From Theionarchaea archaeon (GTDB lineage Archaea; Methanobacteriota_B; Thermococci; Methanofastidiosales; SZ-28-30), in the NCBI GenBank assembly GCA_018992685.1, contig JACVGT010000002.1:16294-80293 (forward strand): DNA of 64,000 bases. The letters are read 5' to 3'. A program made the translations under genes and the position numbers. Below, piece after piece: positions 17,828 to 26,427 of the stretch. Within the stretch, counting starts at the first letter, position 1. Each line of letters starts with the position of its first letter. The notes under the pieces are model-generated. The model made no database searches and was not told where the DNA came from. It saw nothing but the letters and a program-made list of their open reading frames with translations.

Positions 17828-20686
17828 ATGATCACCCATCCAAAGATCCTCTACTTGTTCTCTGGACCTCTGGTAGCCTTGGACGGCAGCCCTCTTGACG
17901 TGCTGGATTTGAAAACGGAACGTGATATCATTGTGAGAGAGGTTTCTGCCTGTGAGATGACATGTTCACTCCGAATCGGGTATGCAACCATAGAAGAACT
18001 TGCCAAAGGCATTGAAGATGGATTCAACATTCTGCATATAAGTACACATGGCAGAGCGGAATGTCTCCTATTTGAAGATGGGAAGGGCGGAAGTCAGCCT
18101 GTCACAGGCGAGTACCTCAAGAGAGTGATAAGCACAAAAGGGTTACTTGAGTTGATCATCATCAGTGCCTGCCATTCAGAAGAGATTGGTGCAATGCTGG
18201 CAGACGCAGGTGTTCCACATGTTGTGGCTATCAGGCGCGATTCCTCTGTAGTAGATCAGTCAGCCATTCTCTTCACAACCCACTTCCTTCGCAATCTCTT
18301 TCGGGGAAGTTCTGTACAGAAAGCCTTTGAAATGGCTTCCCTGCTCGTAGAAGGGAACCCTGAATTGATGAAGATGAAACAACGTCTTGAGGTCATTGCC
18401 TACAGAAAAAAAGGGACATTCATTCCAGAAGAAAAGAAATTCATTCTACTTCCCACAGATGCTGCCCACCACGATCCTCTCCTCTCTCAAGAAGTCCCCT
18501 CAGGTACCGTGACAATTGAAGAGCCCCCGGTTTCACCCTCGAATCTTCCCACAAAGCCGCAGTTCTTTGCAGGTCGACTTGAGGAGATGCATACCATCAT
18601 CAACGAACTCATTCAGGGTAGGTTTGTCACCCTGACAGGAGTGGGAGGCATTGGAAAAACAACGGTAGCTCTTGAGGTGGCACGATGGTTTTCTTCCAGG
18701 AGGGTTTTTCCTCATGGAATCTACTACATAGACCTCCGGCAGACTGATACTGCAGATGGAGCCCTTGATCTCTTGTGTTCAGCTCTCAAAGTACAGGTTT
18801 CTCGGCTCCAGAACGTTATCACCTACCTGGCGGACCGTCGCTGCTTGCTGCTTTTTGATAATGCAGAGGATGTTCTCTGGCACAATGAGAAAGACCTGCA
18901 GCATCTCTTCAACACAGTCCTGAAGACTACTCCCCACTCCACGATGTTGATAACAAGTCAGAGACCGGTTGGAGGCAACCTGCATGAACCCGAACATGTG
19001 TGCAGAATATTTCCACTGGAACAGACATATGCTTGGATGCTTTTCTGTGCCACCACAAAGAGGAGGATTTTGCCCGATGAATGTGAATCGCCCCTCTTTT
19101 CTGCCCTCCTTGCCCGATTGGGGGGACACCCCTTATCAATTGTATTAACAGCACGTCAACTTGCTCCCGGGGTGACTCTGGAGGACATATACGAAAGGAT
19201 TGAGACATACAAGGCCGCAGCAATCAAAATAAAGCATCGTACAGATAGAATCCTGGACCACGGAGAAAGCCTCATGACAGCTCTGGCTTCTGCCTACCAC
19301 ATCTTGTCAGATCGAGCACAGATACTCTTTCAAGTGCTTTCCCTTCTTCCAGCGGGTGCCAGACGTGATATACTGGAAGAAATCTGGGGCAACCCAGTCT
19401 GGGAGCACGTACAAGAACTCAATGATGCTTCCCTGGCAGAAGTGAGAAGCAGACGGGTGACTCTGCTGCCTCCAGTGCAACTATTTGCATTCACTGTTCT
19501 TGCTGAGGAAGTCAAAGAGTACTATGGTCCCAGAATCGTGGAAGCTATGGGGACATATGCCAAGACGCTGTACAAGGGCCACACCACAGAGGATTCGAGA
19601 GAATACCGGATTCTCTTTACTGTAGAAGAGCCAACCTTCCGAGCTATTCTAGACCTTCCCGATGAATCATTTCAAGCAGGGAAGAATGGTTCATTCCTTG
19701 GGTTCTTCGGAGCTGAACTCATTTACTTATATATTTTCCATAATCGGTGGAAAGAAGCAGAAACCATTGGTTCTAGGATACTGTCTCATCTTGGACGATG
19801 TGAGGATTTTCAGGGTGAAGCACATGTTCTTGTAGCCCTGGGGGTCCTTGCTTTTCGAACAGGAAACCTTGAAGAAGCTAGGACAAGGTATGAAAAAGCT
19901 CTCAAAACATACCAGAATATCCACGCGAGAATGGGAGTCGCAAATGCGTTTTGGGCACTGGGCGATCTTTTCTTTAGAACAGGAGATTTCGAAGAGGCTC
20001 AAAGGCGATTTGAAGAAGCTCTGGATATATACCAGGAGATTGATGTGAATCTTGGTAAAGCAAATGCCTTCTTACGTTTAGGGATGCTTACTTTTCTAAC
20101 AGGCAATTCTGAAGAAGCTCAAGAACGGCTTGGAAAGGCCCTGATGATCTATCGATATATTCACGTCGAAATCGGTGAAGCAAACACTCTCCGCATACTG
20201 GGAGATGTCGCCATGTGGACAGGTGATGTGGACGCAGCCCACATCCAGTACCAGAAAGCCCTGAGAATCTATGTGCACAACAGCGTGAAGGATGGTGAAG
20301 CGCGTGCCCTGGTTCACCTAGCCCGGTGGGCCGCTCTTACAGGCAGAAGTGAGCACATGCAGACGTATCTTGATGATGCATTCACAATATATAGGGAGAT
20401 AGAAGACCTTGATGGACTGGCCCACGCGCACTTGGTAAAAGCGCTTCTCTTTCTCAAGACTCACAATACGATCAAAGCAAGGCGCCAACTCGATTTTTGT
20501 TCATCTATCCAGGAAAAAACGTGCCAACATTCTGAAACAGCCCAATGGCTCATTACGTATGCAGACCACTTCATGTACTGTAAAGAAGAAGCAGTATTGT
20601 GTTTGGAATATGCAGAGGAATTTGCCATGATGGCACGAAATCTCTACCTTCTTGGCAGAATAAGAGAAAAACAGGCATTGCTGTGA
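17828..20686 (+). CDS. CHAT protease / STAND (NB-ARC-like) ATPase / TPR protein
   Basis: 952 residues from the ATG at 17828, which has GGAGG 5 bases upstream; the frame is open from 17672 but that extension looks non-coding. Residues 1-170 form a CHAT caspase-like domain with the His in ISTHG (H74) and the Cys in SACHS (C115). A STAND NTPase spans about 245-560: Walker A GVGGIGKTT (271-279), Walker B RCLLLFDNAED, sensor TMLITSQR, and GGHPLS in the GLPL position. The rest is a tandem TPR array with repeats of about 40 residues (LGDLFFRTGDFEEAQRRFEE and similar). The architecture matches prokaryotic NLR-like proteins in which TPRs sense a trigger, the ATPase oligomerises and the CHAT protease cuts a target. 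A defence or stress role is inferred. Confidence 0.85.
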   Translation: MITHPKILYLFSGPLVALDGSPLDVLDLKTERDIIVREVSACEMTCSLRIGYATIEELAKGIEDGFNILHISTHGRAECLLFEDGKGGSQPVTGEYLKRVISTKGLLELIIISACHSEEIGAMLADAGVPHVVAIRRDSSVVDQSAILFTTHFLRNLFRGSSVQKAFEMASLLVEGNPELMKMKQRLEVIAYRKKGTFIPEEKKFILLPTDAAHHDPLLSQEVPSGTVTIEEPPVSPSNLPTKPQFFAGRLEEMHTIINELIQGRFVTLTGVGGIGKTTVALEVARWFSSRRVFPHGIYYIDLRQTDTADGALDLLCSALKVQVSRLQNVITYLADRRCLLLFDNAEDVLWHNEKDLQHLFNTVLKTTPHSTMLITSQRPVGGNLHEPEHVCRIFPLEQTYAWMLFCATTKRRILPDECESPLFSALLARLGGHPLSIVLTARQLAPGVTLEDIYERIETYKAAAIKIKHRTDRILDHGESLMTALASAYHILSDRAQILFQVLSLLPAGARRDILEEIWGNPVWEHVQELNDASLAEVRSRRVTLLPPVQLFAFTVLAEEVKEYYGPRIVEAMGTYAKTLYKGHTTEDSREYRILFTVEEPTFRAILDLPDESFQAGKNGSFLGFFGAELIYLYIFHNRWKEAETIGSRILSHLGRCEDFQGEAHVLVALGVLAFRTGNLEEARTRYEKALKTYQNIHARMGVANAFWALGDLFFRTGDFEEAQRRFEEALDIYQEIDVNLGKANAFLRLGMLTFLTGNSEEAQERLGKALMIYRYIHVEIGEANTLRILGDVAMWTGDVDAAHIQYQKALRIYVHNSVKDGEARALVHLARWAALTGRSEHMQTYLDDAFTIYREIEDLDGLAHAHLVKALLFLKTHNTIKARRQLDFCSSIQEKTCQHSETAQWLITYADHFMYCKEEAVLCLEYAEEFAMMARNLYLLGRIREKQALL

Positions 20687-20689
20687 TAT

Positions 20690-21601
20690 TCAACTCCCTG
20701 GATCGTCCCTGTCTGAGGGAGGCTGGGGGAACGGCTCTGAAAGATTCTCTATGAACTTTCTAACATCCTCAACCAGCTCTGGTGCACTATCAATCTTGTC
20801 ATTGATGCTGAAGAGTCCCACTGCTTCTTCGAAACAGTGGAGAATCAACGTAACCTGGGTGGGATCATCATCTTTCGCTTGTTTCCAGAGAATATTGGCC
20901 TCTGTCCAGAGCCTGTTTGCCCTTCTTCTCAGTCTGTTCGCACGATTCCGGAATTGTTTCTTGAATTCTACTGGAATGCTTCTTTCTTCTCTTGTATCCC
21001 TTGTACCCTCCTGCAGACACTTGGTTTCATGGGCCAGGAGGATATCATACACATGACCAACTATGCCATCTGGATGGGTTTCACCTTCAGCCTTCCAGTT
21101 GTTCTTCGTTACTGCTGTTATCTCTAATCCACACGCTTCCTTAACCAGATCGGCAGAATTCTGTATCATGGGCCTGGAAGCAGACGGGTTATAGCTTGAA
21201 AGGTTGGCCAGTCTTTCAGCAGGTGCTGTGTATCCCTGATACCCGTTGCACAGATACTCCCAGTGTGTTCCCAGCAAATTGAAGTGAGTGGGGATTATAT
21301 CAGGCTGCCCCCATCCCTCACGCGCGTAGGAGTCGGTGAGGAATCTTGAAAGAACTTCTGTCATCTCAATGACAATTTCCAGTAGTTCTTTCTCTTTCCC
21401 TACTAGTGTAGAAGTAAGAACCACCATTTCGTCTCTCTTTTCGTCAATGGCACCCATATTGAAAAGCACGGCGTCACCTGTCTTTAATGCTGCAGCAGCC
21501 GCTCCTTTGAGTGCTTCGTCAAAACTCCTCTTGATCTGCTGTTCTATACTGATGATCCTATTTATTTCCAGTTCAATGCTGTTTTCTTTTTGCCTTTCCA
21601 T
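20690..21601 (-). CDS. Hypothetical protein convergent with the CHAT-STAND gene
   Basis: 303 residues. The N-terminal 100 residues are largely helical (IELEINRIISIEQQIKRSF, ALKGAAAAALKTG). The central part contains NNWKAEGETHPDGIVGHVYD, and a basic helical stretch (FRNRANRLRRRANRLWTEA) is near 225. The C-terminus is acidic and Pro-rich. No transmembrane span and no recognised family. The stop lies 3 bases after the CHAT-STAND stop. The ATG at 21601 has GAGGCG upstream. The basic repeat RANRLRRRANRLWTEAN could bind nucleic acid or membranes. It is a candidate partner of the CHAT protein by position only. Confidence 0.65.
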   Translation of the reverse strand: MERQKENSIELEINRIISIEQQIKRSFDEALKGAAAAALKTGDAVLFNMGAIDEKRDEMVVLTSTLVGKEKELLEIVIEMTEVLSRFLTDSYAREGWGQPDIIPTHFNLLGTHWEYLCNGYQGYTAPAERLANLSSYNPSASRPMIQNSADLVKEACGLEITAVTKNNWKAEGETHPDGIVGHVYDILLAHETKCLQEGTRDTREERSIPVEFKKQFRNRANRLRRRANRLWTEANILWKQAKDDDPTQVTLILHCFEEAVGLFSINDKIDSAPELVEDVRKFIENLSEPFPQPPSDRDDPGS

Positions 21602-21756
21602 GAGTTCGCCTCATATCGAATTGTTCTGATACATTCTCATAATAACAAGTGAGTATTCCTTTAAGAATCTTGGGTTGGAGGAGGTATTCTCATCCTCCCA
21701 AGGATTTCAGAGAACCAACCTGTACAAAAGTCTCAAGGAAAAGCATGAGACATTGG

Positions 21757-21776
21757 TGAAAAAAGGAGAAAAAAGG
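21757..21776 (-). terminator. T-run terminator of the radical SAM gene
   Basis: Two six-T runs on the minus strand separated by CTCC, about 11 bases after the stop codon. Confidence 0.5.
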
Positions 21777-21786
21777 ACTCCCTGGT

Positions 21787-22833
21787 CTAATCAGTCACCA
21801 AGATGTGTTCCAGTTCCTGCCAGCACCGCGGATCTTCTCCAAGGAAGTCGCCCGTTGCAGAAGCAGCTCCTCTACAGCCTCCGCAGGCGAATTTGTACTT
21901 ACAGCCACCACATTTCCCTTCAAGTGCTGATCTGGAATGGCGAAAATTATCTAGAAGTTCATTCTCAAACCAGATTCTTTCCACGTTCTCTCTTGTGGCA
22001 TCAGCCACAGAGATGGGGAAATAAGGACAGAGCTGCACAATCCCCTGAGGGTTGATGTAGAGCAGCGTAAAAGCAATCGAGCAACCAGTAACTGCTATCC
22101 CCTGCATGAGATCTGAATCAATGTCTATCTCTTTCTGTCTGGTCTCGTTCACGAACATCTCAGGGAAGGGGTCACTGAACCCAACCCTCATATTCAATTC
22201 TTCACCCGTTTCCCATATTCTCTCGCACAGCCTCCGGTACTGATCCGCATCCACCATCCTATTTGTAGCTCGTCCCACTGGAACGAGATACCGGAAATTG
22301 AATATCCTGACGCCAATGCTATCTACAAATCGCATGAGAGCTTCAGGTTCATCTTCTCCCTGATGAAAATATGTCATCCGGACAGCCACTGTGGCATCAC
22401 TTTCCACGAGAAGGTTTAATGCCTGGACAGTCTTTTCAAAAGATCCTCTGCCCCGTACAGAATCGTGTATTCCTGGAGTTGCCCCTTCCATGCTGACATT
22501 GAACCCCCGGACTGTTTCTAAGAGCCAGTCAATTCTCTCAGGAGTTATCAAGGTTGCATTGGTGAGAAGCTCAACGTGATTTCCAGGCAGGTTGTCTCTA
22601 ATGTAGGAGAGAATCTCCTGGAGGTCAGCTCTCATGAGAGGTTCCCCTCCTGCCATCGCAAGGGCTGCATGTGGTGAAAGAGAGTGTATCTGATTCAGCA
22701 GTGATACAATTTGCTGATATGTCAAGTCTGCCGCAGTCTTGTCCAGGACACTTGCCCGACAGTGTTTGCATGCCAGGTTACACTGGCTTGTAATGTCCAT
22801 CTGGACAATTCTTGGTGGGTATTGCCATTTCAT
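21787..22833 (-). CDS. Radical SAM / SPASM-domain protein (candidate peptide-modifying enzyme)
   Basis: 348 residues. The radical SAM cluster motif is CNLACKHC (C18, C22, C25), followed by the SAM-binding AGGEPLMR near 62 and the rest of the partial TIM barrel. A SPASM-type C-terminus has Cys residues for auxiliary Fe-S clusters (LCPYFP, then GKCGGCKYKFACGGCRG). Such enzymes often modify ribosomal peptides (sactipeptides, PQQ- and mycofactocin-like maturases) or act in heme and cofactor synthesis. It follows a small gene encoding a peptide with two GPCGGCD motifs, separated by a hairpin/T-run, which favours a RiPP maturase. The start ATG has GAGGTGAT upstream. The chemistry and substrate are not proven. 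Confidence 0.85.
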   Translation of the reverse strand: MKWQYPPRIVQMDITSQCNLACKHCRASVLDKTAADLTYQQIVSLLNQIHSLSPHAALAMAGGEPLMRADLQEILSYIRDNLPGNHVELLTNATLITPERIDWLLETVRGFNVSMEGATPGIHDSVRGRGSFEKTVQALNLLVESDATVAVRMTYFHQGEDEPEALMRFVDSIGVRIFNFRYLVPVGRATNRMVDADQYRRLCERIWETGEELNMRVGFSDPFPEMFVNETRQKEIDIDSDLMQGIAVTGCSIAFTLLYINPQGIVQLCPYFPISVADATRENVERIWFENELLDNFRHSRSALEGKCGGCKYKFACGGCRGAASATGDFLGEDPRCWQELEHILVTD

Positions 22834-22857
22834 TTCATCACCTCTGGTTGTGTGGAT

Positions 22858-22883
22858 AAAAAAACGGGGGCATGAAGCCCCCC
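22858..22883 (-). terminator. Hairpin plus T-run between the peptide gene and the radical SAM gene
   Basis: On the minus strand, 6-base G/C arms (GGGGGC and GCCCCC at 22866-22871 and 22877-22882) enclose a 5-base loop and are followed by C and seven T. It looks like an intrinsic terminator placed after the small gene and 25 bases before the radical SAM start. It would make the peptide message more abundant than the enzyme message. Confidence 0.65.
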
Positions 22884-22890
22884 ACTCTAG

Positions 22891-23139
22891 TTACTTCGGC
22901 AAAATGCAGATATCGCATCCGCCACATGGCCCCTGCAAGTCGGGATAGAATGGCCGTAGAGGATGAATCGTCTTCAGTTTCTGCAACCTGTCTTCAATAT
23001 CCATCTTCTTTGGCTCTCCTATGACAAGGTCGCATCCTCCACATGGACCTTGAGCTGCGTACACCGGGATCTTGTTTTGTTTCGCATGTTCCAAGGCATC
23101 TATCAACTCTGATACAGAGTAGTGTTTGTTTGTATCCAC
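22891..23139 (-). CDS. Small protein with duplicated GPCGGCD motif (candidate RiPP precursor)
   Basis: 82 residues from a GTG at 23139, preceded by GGAAGTGAT; the frame extends 15 codons further to a TTG, which is less likely. The N-terminal 25 residues are charged and helical (leader-like: HYSVSELIDALEHAKQNK). QGPCGGCD then occurs twice, at residues 30-37 and 69-76; the second copy is followed by ICILPK at the very C-terminus. A charged linker of about 30 residues joins the copies. The six Cys and clustered Gly suit Cys-centred crosslinks made by a radical SAM-SPASM enzyme, whose gene is next. The alternative is a small metal-binding protein with paired CxxC sites. Confidence 0.7.
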   Translation of the reverse strand: MDTNKHYSVSELIDALEHAKQNKIPVYAAQGPCGGCDLVIGEPKKMDIEDRLQKLKTIHPLRPFYPDLQGPCGGCDICILPK

Positions 23140-23184
23140 GTTAATCACTTCCTTTCTTGCTGTGAGGTTGCTCTCTTTCCACAA

Positions 23185-23546
23185 TGCAACCTCATACAGA
23201 CACGTATCTGGGTTCCTCTTCTTTCATGAATGTTATTATGGAGGATTAGACAACTCTTGGACAAAAAGGTTAGATTCATCAGGCCAGTTTTGACATTTTT
23301 CAGCAAAAATCATACATCTGAGGTATTGAAAATTCAAATAACCTGTTTCTAGAGACATAATGAACTAGATAATTCAATTGCCTGGATTGAGCATTGAGAA
23401 CGAATGTCTAGGAATGTTAATTGTGAGGCCCTCGCTCGACTGTCATTTGAAAACATCAAGGCTTTCTGGGGACAACATCGAGGGATCATGGTATCATTAG
23501 GCGAGTTCCGGTGCCAGAAGCAGGTCTTCAATTGCAGGAAACACAG
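23185..23546. other. Intergenic region upstream of the GPCGGCD peptide gene
   Basis: About 400 AT-rich bases separate the FemAB-like stop from the peptide start. No strong TATA box or ORF stands out; a weak candidate on the minus strand is CATAATAAC near 23232-23240. The length suggests the peptide gene has its own promoter. Confidence 0.4.
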
Positions 23547-24635
23547 CTAATCCACATCTTCTGCAGCAATGCTGTCCCGATAGTTCTTCTTGATCCAGAG
23601 GTTCCGCACAGGAATCAAGAGCCGAAATGCACCATTCAGGACTGGATTCGAAAATCTAATTGAAGCTTTTTTTTCCAGAAGAGTGCAGCCAATACGACGT
23701 TTCACAATATAGGTTGTTGGACCGAAGTACATTCGTTTGCATCCTCGTCTGATCATTTCTCGAACTACCTCATAGCAAATGTTGAAGTAGGCATTATATT
23801 CTCTTCCGTATGTCTTTTCCACTCCAGAAATTGCCATAGATGCCAGATCGCCATCAAAGAAATAAATCCAGTATCCAAGCAATTTGTCCTCAAGGTAACA
23901 GCGCAGGATGAACGCATAGTCACCAACATACTTTTCAAGTCCCTTGTAGAAATTCGAAGTGAAAGAAAGAGGATAGTTGTGTCCGTGTTCCAGAAGGTTG
24001 TCTCTGTGGAAACTAAATAGGAATTCTGCATCTGAGAAATCCTGGGAATGTTCCAGCCGAATTCCTCGTCTTTCTCCCTGGTTCAGAGTGTGTCGTATGT
24101 TCTTCTTTGATTTCCTCGGTAGTGATTTCAGGTAGTCCTTGAACGTCTTCCACCGGACATCAAGATATGTTGAGGGCGAGACCTCCAAGAGAGAGGTTTT
24201 TTTCTTGAGAAAGGACACATACGGCTCGTTGTCCACGTTGGCAATGACGATGGCTTTGGTGTGTTCCTTCCGTGCGGCATCCATCATGCTACCGTACAAA
24301 AGCGAGAGGATTGGTTCAGCAGGTTCCCCCTCTTTCACATGAATGCCGATTTCATCTGAGAAGGGGCACAAACAGGCGAGGCTTGACACATACACCCCTA
24401 GGATCGCCCTGTATGACAGAAAACAGACTGCAGATCCCACAAGCTGATCGTCCCGAGTGACGGTGAGGAAGTATGGGGAAATGCCTTCCCGGAGAGAATG
24501 CTCCAGGAGCTCCATCCACCTGTAGGTGTGGAAGGTTCTATTATTGACCACATTGTCCCATTCCTCTCGGGGAATCTCACTAATGTGATGGTGAACATGG
24601 GCTGTAAGGTTCATGGCTCTTTCACTATCCTTCAT
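23547..24635 (-). CDS. FemAB/GNAT-superfamily acyl- or aminoacyltransferase-like protein
   Basis: 362 residues, soluble. The layout resembles FemAB-like GNAT proteins: an N-terminal GNAT-like half (NRTFHTYRWMELLE, then ISPYFLTVTRDDQLVGSAVC), then a basic KSKKNIRHTLNQGERRG segment, then a second half with AFILRCYLEDKLLGYWIYFF and the terminal GCKRMYFGPTTYIVKRRIGC. Such proteins transfer acyl or aminoacyl groups, for example in cell-wall peptide or lipid modification; an archaeal substrate is not predictable. It lies upstream of the candidate RiPP genes in the same orientation, but a 400-base gap argues against one operon. A second ATG at 24614 is also possible. Confidence 0.65.
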   Translation of the reverse strand: MKDSERAMNLTAHVHHHISEIPREEWDNVVNNRTFHTYRWMELLEHSLREGISPYFLTVTRDDQLVGSAVCFLSYRAILGVYVSSLACLCPFSDEIGIHVKEGEPAEPILSLLYGSMMDAARKEHTKAIVIANVDNEPYVSFLKKKTSLLEVSPSTYLDVRWKTFKDYLKSLPRKSKKNIRHTLNQGERRGIRLEHSQDFSDAEFLFSFHRDNLLEHGHNYPLSFTSNFYKGLEKYVGDYAFILRCYLEDKLLGYWIYFFDGDLASMAISGVEKTYGREYNAYFNICYEVVREMIRRGCKRMYFGPTTYIVKRRIGCTLLEKKASIRFSNPVLNGAFRLLIPVRNLWIKKNYRDSIAAEDVD

Positions 24636-24817
24636 GGAAGACTCTTCTCATTTCTCCTCTTAAAAGGTTTGGTCTCAGCCATTCAGGGCAACCTACCCGC
24701 ATTCTCTGTGGATAGAACGCTCAGGTCTGCAGTGAACCTAGTTCTGACGAAAAGGTGAGAGGAGTGGAATGAAAAAGGTTATTATATGCCAAGGCCAGCT
24801 TTTGTCGGAGGAATCAC

Positions 24818-26350
24818 ATGATACGCACAGCATCATTTACTCGTGCTTTCCTTGAAACAGGACTGCCTGTCTGGCTACTTTTTGCTGCATTGCAGGTGGT
24901 TCAGGAAAATCGATCCCCCGGGATTATCGTCTTTTTCGCTCCTGTGTGGGGTGCTATTCGCCTTACCCAGCCCGATGGCTCATCCTGGAAGCGGCTGGAA
25001 TACTACGTCAGATTCTGTTTGCTTCATGTTGCTGCAATGCTTGTGGTGATGTATGCAGCTGGATACGTCTCCTACGTGGCGGGGGCAATTCCAGAGCCAC
25101 CCTCATGGACTTCTTTTAGCACTAACACATTTCTCTTGCTGACGATGATTATTATTCCGTTCGTTGCAGTGCGTGGGCTGCTATTCTTATGTGATTCATC
25201 TAGAGAACCAGGATTTCCAGCGCAGTCCTTCTCAGAAGAAAGAGGAGAAAGAACCAGAATATTCGCTTTTGATGCAGTACGTGGGTGGGTGATGATCTTC
25301 ATGGCCCTGGATCATGCGATGTACTTCTGCTATGTGCACATTTTTGCTGAAGGGTTTCAGAATTTACGGCCAGATCCCCTGCCTGATGCCATCCACTATT
25401 TGACCCGATTTGTCACCCACTACTGTGCCCCGACATTTATCTTCTTGGCTGGCGTGAGCGTAGCTCTCTATGGTGCATCACGCAGATCATATATGACAGA
25501 GGGGCGCATCACGAGACATCTGGTGACCCGGGGTGTTCTTCTCATCCTCTTACAGATGGTACTTGTGAACTGGGCATGGGGGTTCACCATCAGGGCCGGG
25601 CAGACTCTTGTGTACTTTGGAGTCCTGGCATGCATTGGATCAGGACTCGTCATACTGGCTCTCATAAGACGCGCCCCCTGCTCTCTGGTGATCATTGGCT
25701 CCGTGATGTTACTGTTGATGATTCCGGTATTACTGAGTACCTTCGCTGTGCAGCCGGGAGCTGATCAGCCGCTTCTTGAAATCCTCCTGCAACCTGACAC
25801 TGAAGGATGGATTAGTTCTCTCTACCCAATTCTTCCCTGGTTCGGCGTTATGGGGCTGGGATACGGGGTCGGAGTGGTAGTAAGCAGAAAGCCCGAAAAG
25901 ACCACGAGAGTGTTCCTGGTACTGGGGATTATTTTGCTGGTATCCTGGATTCTATTACGATTGGGTGGCGGCTACGGAAATCTGACCGTGTATCAGGGTG
26001 GAGACTGGAGGGATTTCATGCTCATGTCCAAGTATCCGCCCAGTCTCGTTTTCCTATGCTGGAATGTGGGGGGCATGGCACTGGCTATAGCTGTGCACAA
26101 CTATTTCGGGAGGAGATTGCCTTTCAGAAGATTCTGGGACAGCGTTGTCCTCTTCGGTCAAACACCTCTATTCTTTTACGTGGTTCACCTGTACCTATAC
26201 AGGACGCTTTCCCTGATCCCCGTTCTCAGAGGTTCCCTGGCTGCAGGATACGTGGCGTGGCTGGTGGGATTGATGGTGATGATCCTCCTTTGCAGACAGT
26301 ACCAGAGGCTGCAGAAAGCTCACCCTGATAGTGTCCTCAAGTATGTATAA
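24818..26350 (+). CDS. DUF1624-type multi-pass membrane protein (acetyltransferase-like)
   Basis: 510 residues with many hydrophobic segments. After an N-terminal membrane region of about 130 residues, the DUF1624/heparan-alpha-glucosaminide acetyltransferase-like part begins at FAFDAVRGWVMIFMALDHAM. It continues with FVTHYCAPTFIFLAGVSVAL and LYPILPWFGVMGLGYG, the family hallmarks. The conserved His and Asp in LDHAM fit an acyl-transfer role across the membrane. The ATG has GGAGGAATCAC upstream and a TATA-like TTATTATATG near 24779. Substrate unknown. Confidence 0.8.
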   Translation: MIRTASFTRAFLETGLPVWLLFAALQVVQENRSPGIIVFFAPVWGAIRLTQPDGSSWKRLEYYVRFCLLHVAAMLVVMYAAGYVSYVAGAIPEPPSWTSFSTNTFLLLTMIIIPFVAVRGLLFLCDSSREPGFPAQSFSEERGERTRIFAFDAVRGWVMIFMALDHAMYFCYVHIFAEGFQNLRPDPLPDAIHYLTRFVTHYCAPTFIFLAGVSVALYGASRRSYMTEGRITRHLVTRGVLLILLQMVLVNWAWGFTIRAGQTLVYFGVLACIGSGLVILALIRRAPCSLVIIGSVMLLLMIPVLLSTFAVQPGADQPLLEILLQPDTEGWISSLYPILPWFGVMGLGYGVGVVVSRKPEKTTRVFLVLGIILLVSWILLRLGGGYGNLTVYQGGDWRDFMLMSKYPPSLVFLCWNVGGMALAIAVHNYFGRRLPFRRFWDSVVLFGQTPLFFYVVHLYLYRTLSLIPVLRGSLAAGYVAWLVGLMVMILLCRQYQRLQKAHPDSVLKYV

Positions 26351-26427
26351 GGGTATCATGGCAATATCACTGCCATTTTCCAGTATGTACTGGAAAACTA
26401 TTTCAGGTAGGAATCAGAGAGAACTCT

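Noticed and set aside
19850-20450. Tandem DNA repeats inside the CHAT-STAND gene as a possible satellite or CRISPR-like array
   Set aside because: The period of about 120 bases follows the protein TPR units and the frame is kept throughout.
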